Assembly (NCBI RefSeq): GCF_032062135.1
Contig: NC_092868.1
Span: 49,209,163-49,273,162 of the forward strand
DNA from: Pyxicephalus adspersus
Lineage: Eukaryota > Chordata > Amphibia > Anura > Pyxicephalidae
DNA length: 64,000 bases
Direction: 5' to 3'
In this document: one piece after another, positions 1 to 64,000 of the stretch
How positions within the stretch are numbered: the stretch's first letter is position 1
How the letters are laid out: the number at the start of each line of letters is the position of its first letter
Position numbers and translations under genes: made by a program
Notes under the pieces: generated by a model
Seen by the model: the letters and a program-made list of their open reading frames with translations, nothing else
What the model was told of the DNA's origin: nothing
Database searches by the model: none

Positions 1-2451
1 AGGATGTAAAGAGAAATCTTAAACAGCAACACAAACGGAAATAAAAATGCTTTTTGTTGGTAACGAAAGGAAAGGCTAGAGCCCCAATAATTGTAACTGT
101 TGGAGATTTTTCTTTATTCCTATCTGTCTGATGAAACTGTCCTCGAGGGGACAGGAAGTGAGAAAAATCTCCTAAATGGTCCCTTGGCTAACCATAAAAA
201 GAAGGGTCTTACATATTTGCAATCTAAAAAATAAACAGGGAGAGAATTTCATATTTGCTATTTTTTTACCATATTTGAGTACTATATGACACATGATATC
301 TGGTTCTGTTGGGTCGTCCTCTAGTGGAGGTGGTATGTCATTACTATCCATTCAGCCTCATAAATGCATTCACTTTGAAATTAGAAAATTACCTCTATAC
401 CTTGTGGTAAGTTGATACAACATAGAGAATTTTGGTGACCTAAAAAGTATTGCTGCACTGACTTTTAGTTTATTCATGAAACCTAATTAGTAGTGGTCAC
501 TTATCTTAACAAAGCGGTGAATCTGCCCAGGTTTGCCGCAAACAAAAACTGGTGTTCACCTTGCCTACTGCATGGTGGGCAAGGTGAACCGCAGCTGTGA
601 GCCAATTTTTAGGGTACACTGGGTTCCCTCTGGGTCGTACTGTTTTCCCTACATGTATCAACTGATGTTCACCTTGCCATTGCACTGTTGAGGTTCACAG
701 TAGCCATTGTTCATCTGATGGAGTTTGCCAAATAGCAAGTTGAACCAATGTTGGGATCTATTGTGAACTTCATCCCTAGTCCTAATACATTGCAGCTAGT
801 GACAACTTATCGCTCACAATAAAACTTGCTATTGCCCTTTTGGTGGTCTTATCACTTGTGGCAACTCTGCATTGTCTGGATTGCCAGGAGAGCTCACCTG
901 CCCTTAGGGCATCGTTCTCTTGCTGCTGAATCTCGCTCCAATGAGGAAGCAGAAACGAAATTACACTTTGCTGGTTCAGGTAGTGAGGGATGCTAGAGTT
1001 GCCGATGATTGGTACCTTATTGGTCCAATACTAGGCCAGGGTCCGGATCTCCTAGTATAACATTTTCCCCATACATAGCCATCCATAGTTTGGCATTAGA
1101 GAAGCAGAATTATAATGAGCATACAGTCCATGCTGTTTTTCGTTGAATTGGTAAAATGTTCATTCTTCAAAATGTTTTAATATGATTTATTTGAATTGGT
1201 ACCTGCTTTGACTGTGAACAATTTTTACTAGATCAAAACCTATACTTTTATTTTACTTTTTAATTGCAATTTAGAAACTTTTTGTATATGCTTATTATAT
1301 GATCTTTTTGTTATTTTTGCTATTAAAGTGCTCCTGTTGGCCGAACCCCACGTGGCCACCATTTTGTTAATGGAGTTGATCAATTCATTCTAGCTGGCGC
1401 TTGTTCCAGCCTCACACTGAATTGATAGGCTAGCGCCAGGTTACCGCTTTAATTTTACATTCAGGACATTCAAGAAGGTGTATTGAATCTGACTGCCTGA
1501 ATCACGTTTAGTCCATGTGTAAATAAATGCTGTTTTTTTATATTTCTGTACATATCTTGGTTGAATTGAGCTGCATTACATTATGGACTGAGATTGCAGT
1601 GTGCATTGTGCTTCTTAATGGAAGTTCAGAGATAAACAACTAATGTATTAATGGAATGACAGCAAAATAATAAAGAAAAATGAGAAACTTACACTTTTTG
1701 TGCTGCCTTTTGTTGTGGGTCCGGTGCTCCTGGGGGTCCAGTACATGAAAGGTATGGTAGGTCTATAGGTCTCCTATACAAAAGGTACATCTCAAGTAAA
1801 AAAAAAACAAAAAGAATATAAAATGTACTGCTAAAATCTGTTACAACTTCCTCATTTTAGGCTGTATGCAATTTGTATTTTGGGACTAATGCCCATTGCA
1901 ACCAAATTATAAGGTTTAAAGGTGGATTCATACTTTTGTGACATCTTGGTTTCTATGAATGGGCTGGCAATGCACATAAACTTTTTTGTTTTTCAATGTC
2001 ACAATGTATGGTATTTGTACTGCAGTGTGTGTTGTGTGCTGGCTTCTACTATACTGTAGTAGTCAACACCCAGAGACCAATGCAGAGGAGGTATCACCCA
2101 CATATTACTATAGGCTACTAAAGTGCAGAAGTCTGAATGGGCCTTTTCTTTTGGAACGGGTGCCTTGGACCTTTTTGTGAGCAAAGGTCATCAAATACTT
2201 ATATGTCCCACCCACATTTACCAGCATCAATATGTGCTGGTTGTTACTTTCCTTTAAAGCCTCCCACTTGGTACAATTTTCATAAATTCCCTGTTCATAT
2301 ATATTTCTAATTGTAGACTCATAGATGGGCAGTAAAAGGAAAACATTTGTATTCAATTTTATGTACCTGTGTGCATTTTTAGGAAAAATAATTGTTATAG
2401 GTGCACAATGTGTGCAACTAGATCGAAACAAAGTCATATAACATTACCAGA
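1..2451. other. Intergenic, downstream of CHD5
   Basis: No frame or RNA gene I can support. Contains the small hairpin at 554-589, an inverted GCTAGCGCCAG/CTGGCGC pair near 1390-1440 and AT-rich sequence. In mammals the KCNAB2 gene ends on this side of CHD5, but I see no KCNAB2 coding sequence here. Confidence 0.6.
554..589. repeat. Small hairpin (GTTCACCTTGCC)
   Basis: GTTCACCTTGCC (554-565) and GGCAAGGTGAAC (578-589) are exact inverted repeats. GTTCACCTTGCC occurs again near 667. Probably the core of a decayed foldback repeat. Confidence 0.6.
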
Positions 2452-3074
2452 ATCTATGACAGGGGTGTCAAACTTTGGCCCTGGGGCCAAATCTGACCCC
2501 CAATGTCCTTTTTTTTGGACCCCAAAAAAATCCTAAATATAAACTGCAGCTGGCCTGCCACTGCATTGAAATAGTGCCGCTACTACAATTCATCACGCAC
2601 GTCTATAGACCAGCAGGCTCTCTGCCTTTGCATGGCCCCGCATTGAACTGTTTAGTAGCGGCGCTATTTCAATGAAAAGGGAGTTTCAGCGGCGGGCCAC
2701 TCATAAGATTTAGCTCTGTACTGCCCACGTCTGGCATTTCTAGTACTCCCCCTCAGCTGTACTTTTCCTTGCTGCTCCAAGGCATGGACTTGAATGGTTG
2801 GATTTTCAAAGAAGAATATTGTTATTATTATTGTTAGTCTGTGCAAAAAGGTTACCACTGAAATTTAACTCGGAAAGCTACAAATAGAGAAAGAGGCATA
2901 AGATTTTTTCCTAATAAAAAAAAAAAAAAATATGCCTCTTTCTCTATTATAAGCTTGTTCCAGGTTGAATGTGAAGCAAATCCTCTTTGTTTCCGTATGA
3001 AAAGGGTTTATATCTAATGAGAAGAAAACATTTCCTCAATAAATTTTTCAAAATTTGACACCCCTGCTCTATGA
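2452..3074. mobile_element. Non-autonomous hAT element with 8-bp target duplication
   Basis: Terminal inverted repeats CAGGGGTGTCAAA (2460-2472) and TTTGACACCCCTG (3054-3066) are perfect. They are flanked by ATCTATGA (2452-2459) and CTCTATGA (3067-3074), a 7/8 target duplication. TIR sequence and 8-bp duplication fit hAT (Charlie/Buster-like). No transposase frame. An 18-bp-arm hairpin sits inside at 2883-2948. Confidence 0.88.
2883..2948. repeat. Hairpin inside hAT element
   Basis: AATAGAGAAAGAGGCATA (2883-2900) is followed by a T-rich/A-rich loop and its exact reverse complement at 2931-2948. Could be a short foldback insertion or part of the element's structure. Confidence 0.7.
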
Positions 3075-5002
3075 CAAATGTGTTCCTGATCATTAGTGGA
3101 GGTGACCCAGTGCTAGGTCTAAAATTATGAATGTAGGTATTGTACAGGGGACTGTTTGGGTTTAAAACCCTTTGCTATATAGACAATCCTGTTTTCTGGA
3201 TTATTAAGCCCTGACCTGACCTATACTAACTAAGCACCCTTAACCCATCAGTAAGTTATGCCTAAATTAAGTGCCACCCATAAAAGAGATAATCAGCCAG
3301 ACTGTTATTGTACTAGACCACAAGACCTACTACACTCCATATTCTAACATACCTGATCGGACATGTCCTCCTCCCACCACCAATCCATAGGAGGATGCTT
3401 GTGATAAGAGTAATGCTCGTTGATCCTTAATGGAAGATAGTTACTGGAGTAGTAGAGACAAGTGGCACATTTCCACAAGAGAAAAAGTTTACTTCAAGCA
3501 TTGCCAAAAAAAAAAAAAAATCATAACATTCAGCATTAAGATATAAAAAACTTTAACAAGATTAGGTTATGTAAAGGAATCTCTTCAATATTGCAATGAA
3601 CTAAAATGCATTCAATGATCATTAGCAAGTTGGCTGCCAGGCAAACCCTTCTGAATGGCCCCTTAGACAAAATGTGTGATTTTTTCAATTGAAGTCATGC
3701 TTCATTTTTTTCTGTAGAAGTAAAACACTGGATTTATTCCTTTCTGCATCCCCATTGGAAATATTTACTCACTCTATACCAGAATCAGTGTTCACCCAAG
3801 TGCTCAGTGGACACAGACAAAAAAAAAATCACCATTCTGTGTGAAATTATCCATTTTATGGAAAAGGTAAACACTTTTTTTCATGAATGTCTTGCCCAGG
3901 AAATGGACAAACGGTACAGAAGCATAAAGGGCAAGACAAGACTAGGTATGTGCTTCCTATACACCGACTATAGACCCTGTTCCCAGACCATTCATGTTAA
4001 CAAGAATGTAGTTCACGTGGTCTGTAAACCATGGCTGGAAGAGCACCAGATGGAAACAGGGTTCATGCTATGGGTACTAAGAACAATTTTTGTCCATGGT
4101 GACCTGACAAGCAAACCATGTGCTCACACGACCTGCACCTACCACCGCTATCCTCTATGCACCCAGTGTGACAGTGAGTTTTGTTTATACATACCGCAGA
4201 ATAGCGGAAAATAAAAAGATCAAATGCTTTGGTGGTATAAATGACACGTTACGGTGGTCCACATACCTGTTTGATTCAAAGTCTTTAGTGTTAACAGCCA
4301 TTAATTCCTTTTATGTAAGCAACAAAAGCTGCAGGAGTTGTAAGGGATCCAACCAATTTCAAGCCCATATGATTGCTGGTCTTACCTGCAGGTAAAGAAA
4401 TACTAAGGCCATCTACCCTGTCCATGAAAATGAATATAGACCTCACCAAGCCGATCATACTTATTTGTAAACGCAGGCTGAAGAATTTTTGCAGAGAGCC
4501 CTCGTCTTAACCTTCTTGTCCAATTGACCTCCCGTGTCACTGAATGGACAGACTCCATGTAACGTTCAATTTATCCAGGTGCCATAGCAGACTCCAAACA
4601 ACACCAAAATACTATCAAAGTGTAATACATCTATTAGTAATATAGATCTTTTTTTTTTTACAGTGTTAGTCGATTTTTTGGCAAACTAATTGAACAATAA
4701 CTAAAGGATGGCACAGCAAAATTATTAAAATAGGAAAAATGATAGAGGCTTTACCCTCCTGGGTGGAAGGTTAGTCACATGGAAAATCTTTAATCCCACT
4801 CGATTTTAATTAACAGTTACTAGTTAGCAGCTTATCTGCACAATCCCTACCTGCTGAGAGTGAAGCCATTAACACCTTCTCTTTCAGCTCTGGGAAATCT
4901 TTATTTCCTAGGAGCAGCCACAAAACACAAGCTGTTCTTAAAGGGTCAGGCGATACAAAACTGATAAAACTTTAGCTGATAAATAGACACAACTTAGCTG
5001 AT
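3075..5002. other. Intergenic, nothing recognised
   Basis: AT-rich sequence with a 135-codon plus-strand open frame at 3807-4214. It shows no recognisable motif, no splice context and no repeat match I know; I do not call it a gene. Confidence 0.55.
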
Positions 5003-5332
5003 TTAAGCTGCGTACACACCTGCAATTTTTCTCGTTGGAAAGGATCTTTCACGATCCTTTCCAACGAGAAAAGACTGCACGATGCATGAACGATGCTGTA
5101 CATACAGCACCGTTCATGCTCTATGGAGAGGGGAGGGGGAGAGCGACGGAGCGGCACCCTGCTGCGCGCTCTCCCCTTCCCTTTCATTAGGATCGGTCAT
5201 CGTCCATGGATCCGCCAGGACGGTCGTCGGACGATGGACGACGACCGACTGTACACACGGCAGATTTTCGCCCGATAATTGGCCGATACCGATTATCGGG
5301 CGAGAAAAATTTGCCGTGTGTACACAGCTTAA
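5003..5332. mobile_element. TTAA-flanked MITE (piggyBac-like), copy 1
   Basis: TTAA at 5003-5006 and 5329-5332 flanks GCTGCGTACACAC ... GTGTGTACACAGC, with inverted ends of about 28 bases. An internal perfect hairpin arm CTCGTTGGAAAGGATC recurs inverted at about 5050-5070. Non-coding. The TTAA target is the basis for the piggyBac-like call. Confidence 0.8.
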
Positions 5333-5818
5333 CTCAGCTATCTTGTCATCCCACTGCCCTTTGTACCATCCATGGTACTCTAATGAATGACTCAAGCATA
5401 GGAACTTTACACTACTAAATAATCACTGCAATACTGTAATTCAGAAGATCTGAGAACAAAGAACCTACAAGCAGGTGGAAATAGTTGGGAAAAGAGATCC
5501 TACAAGGGTATGAGAAGCATTTGGAAGAGTCAACCAAACCATCTAACAACTAATCCACAGGAACCAGAGGAACGGACCATTGCCCAAACCTGAGCATTCC
5601 TACTAAACAGGTTCCTGCCAATTAACATAAGTCACATCCACACTATATGTTTTCCAAAAATGTAACCGCAATAAATCAAATAAAGCTCCATTTTACCTCT
5701 GAATGGCCTCTTTTCTTACTGCATGGTATAGCTATCCACAAGAACATTCCACAATGGATTCAGTTTAGTTTCCTACAAGAGGGTATCAAGCAGAAAAGAT
5801 TAGCAAAGACATGTTTGC

Positions 5819-5956
5819 CCTCCAAGACTGGAGATAAGACTATCATGAAATAACCTAGGTGATCCAGCAAACTTGGAATGGATTTCTTAAAAATTATTTG
5901 CCAATATATGGGAAATGTTTTAAATCCTGGATATGATCTATTCCAGGTTTGCTGGA
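5819..5956. repeat. Palindromic GATCCAGCAAAC repeat, copy 1 (partial)
   Basis: TCCAAGACTGGAG, GGTGATCCAGCAAACTTGGA and the inverted CCAGGTTTGCTGGA are present; the right outer arm is missing. Confidence 0.65.
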
Positions 5957-6664
5957 ATATCTGCTACCCAAGACAAACCGATTCTTCAGGCAACAAGTAA
6001 CCTATTGAAGATGGGTAGAGGAGAAACTATGCAGGAACAATACCTGCAAGAGTCCAGCAAATTTGGAAGATTATCTTTATTTGCTTGATTCCAATTCCTG
6101 GTCAGTGATGCCATCCAGGAAAGCTGCATTTTTAGGAAGTCATCAATAAAGACTTCTATCATTTCCCTTATCCTTTAACAGACTCTAAGTCTCTGGTAAC
6201 TTGAGGAATTTCCATATGTATAGAAATGGAGACCACATACCCCAATGCCCAATAAACTTTTTTGTTCCAGTGTCCTCAACCATCTGCAAAGATCTTTCCC
6301 TTTTGGTGCTTTTCATGCACCAATGAGCTTAAGGCTTTTTCTTTTCACATGGTTTACTTGTGAGTGAAACACATTAGTGAAAGGGATATAATCAGATTAT
6401 GAGGACATGGGAATAATAGGAAGTGGGGGGCACTTTTATTTTAAAACACAAAAAGACGGGACAGGGAGCTAGCCTGTATCCAGGGTCAAACCAGGCATTA
6501 AAGGAACTTTAATGGAGTGGAGCGACATTGGTGGATGCAAGTAAAGAAGTCGTCCATTTGGTGCCTTTAGGTATCCTCTAGTTTTTGATTTTATAAACTC
6601 CCCATAATGCTTTAACATATCAAGTCTACACTGCTGCGATCCCCCAAAATAAGACGGACGTCAT
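5957..6664. other. Intergenic, nothing recognised
   Basis: Between the partial palindromic repeat and the probable CHD5 transcript end. Contains another GTCCAGCAAATTTGG-like scrap near 6052 but no gene. Confidence 0.5.
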
Positions 6665-7241
6665 AGCGGTGGGCGCAGTTTTTTTTATTGAGAACATGAA
6701 CAGACAGACAAGCACAATAGGTGGCTTTCACCTTTTGGCAAAATACAGCTACAAAAATTGTAGTATTAGTACTTTGTGTAGTGGTGGCAGCAATCATGGC
6801 AGCTCCATTATTCCAGTCATGAGGATGGCAGTATGGGAATGTGACTTTTTTTTTTTATATTTTGTATTTCTTCACACTGTGACCAGCTTATGTTATCTGA
6901 AGGGCCAAATAAGTGCATGCAGCTTTGTCAAACAAAATAGCCATAAAAGATTGAACAAAGTCAAAAAGCTGCATATAGGTTGGTTCCTCGACAACAAAGC
7001 TGTTTCCTTGAATAAGAAAGGAATTTTAAATATCGTATCCCCCTCCGTGTTTCAGTTTTTTTTTTTTTGTTTATTTTTTTAACAAGACAAACTTTTCAAG
7101 TCTTCAATAAGAAAGTGCAAAAAATGTACAAGGAAATTAAATCCCTTTTTTTTTTTTTAAAAGAAGAAGTTCGTTGGATGTTTTCTTTTGTAGGACATAA
7201 GAAATGTGGTAATATGGCTGTCGCTGGGCACGGCTTCCTTC
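6665..7241 (-). other. CHD5: Probable CHD5 3' UTR
   Basis: Begins right after the TAA codon and runs to the second AATAAA on the minus strand. Minus-strand AATAAA copies are at 7070-7075 and 6684-6689. The latter is followed downstream by a T/G-rich stretch of the kind found at cleavage sites. The true end is not proven; a longer UTR is possible. Confidence 0.45.
6684..6689 (-). terminator. Candidate polyadenylation signal AATAAA
   Basis: AATAAA on the minus strand about 555 bases past the CHD5 stop, with a GT/T-rich stretch at about 6645-6665 downstream. An alternative signal lies at 7070-7075. Choice between them is inference. Confidence 0.4.
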
Positions 7242-63904
<56,663 letters not shown>

Positions 63905-64000
63905 TCAAAGAAAACAGTGCAGGTGTTACTTTAAACCTGAATTGGCCCCTGTGTTGCAAAACACAGATATATCCATTGTCCAGAATGTTTGGCATATCTG

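Noticed and set aside
1..2451. Tail of KCNAB2 expected by mammalian synteny
   Set aside because: No coding sequence resembling an aldo-keto-type potassium channel beta subunit was found; plus-strand AATAAA signals near 1520 and 1665 are not evidence alone.
3807..4214. 135-codon plus-strand frame as a separate gene
   Set aside because: No recognisable domain, no splice or promoter context, composition like surrounding AT-rich DNA.

Overview
The window is vertebrate nuclear DNA holding most of one split gene, read right to left on the minus strand. The gene is CHD5, a class II CHD (Mi-2 family) chromatin-remodelling ATPase. Thirty-three coding exons between 63900 and 7242 join with compatible phases and GT-AG introns into one open frame of about 1,618 codons plus stop. 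The frame starts inside the gene, just before PHD finger 1, and ends at a TAA codon at 7242-7244. The promoter, 5' UTR and roughly the first 340 codons (N-terminal CHDNT region) lie beyond base 64000. Wording that separates the paralogues, such as [18 protein letters not shown] in CHDCT2, KYSTPD after the SANT-like region and the [10 protein letters not shown] tail, points to CHD5 rather than CHD3 or CHD4.

The organism is most likely a frog, probably a ranoid. I infer this from the repeats, recognised from memory: a palindromic family starting near TGATTTATTAAAGCTCTCC, TTAA-flanked elements beginning near GTACACAC, a LINE tail with CAGCGCTGCGTAATATGTTGG-like sequence, decayed Tc1-like transposases and hAT elements. 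The species cannot be fixed from this.

Layout. Bases 1-6660 are downstream of CHD5 and hold no gene I can support, but do hold a hAT element with target duplication and a TTAA MITE. Bases 6665-7241 are the probable 3' UTR. Coding order from the right is: PHD1 (63.8 kb), PHD2 (61.1 kb), chromodomain 1 (59.8 kb) and linker (59.2 kb). A 13-kb intron follows, with a 1.26-kb hAT element, further MITEs and a repeat-poor patch. Then come chromodomain 2 (46.1 kb), the SNF2 ATPase (45-30 kb), DUF1087 (28 kb), the SANT-like DUF1086 region (24-22 kb), an acidic low-complexity linker (20.7-16.6 kb), CHDCT2 (15-11.5 kb) and a C-terminal tail (10.3 and 7.3 kb).

Function (family knowledge). CHD5 is a neuronal and testis-enriched NuRD-type remodeller. 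Its PHD fingers read histone H3 tails, the tandem chromodomains and ATPase engage the nucleosome, and the C-terminal domains bind other NuRD subunits. The most interesting coding observation is the last exon. It gives a C-terminal end with a SUMO-interaction-like motif (IIFIED), resembling the CHD3 C-terminus and unlike the shorter human CHD5 ending I recall.

The introns are a mosaic of nested mobile elements, minisatellites and microsatellites. I saw no tRNA, rRNA, CRISPR array or prokaryotic feature.
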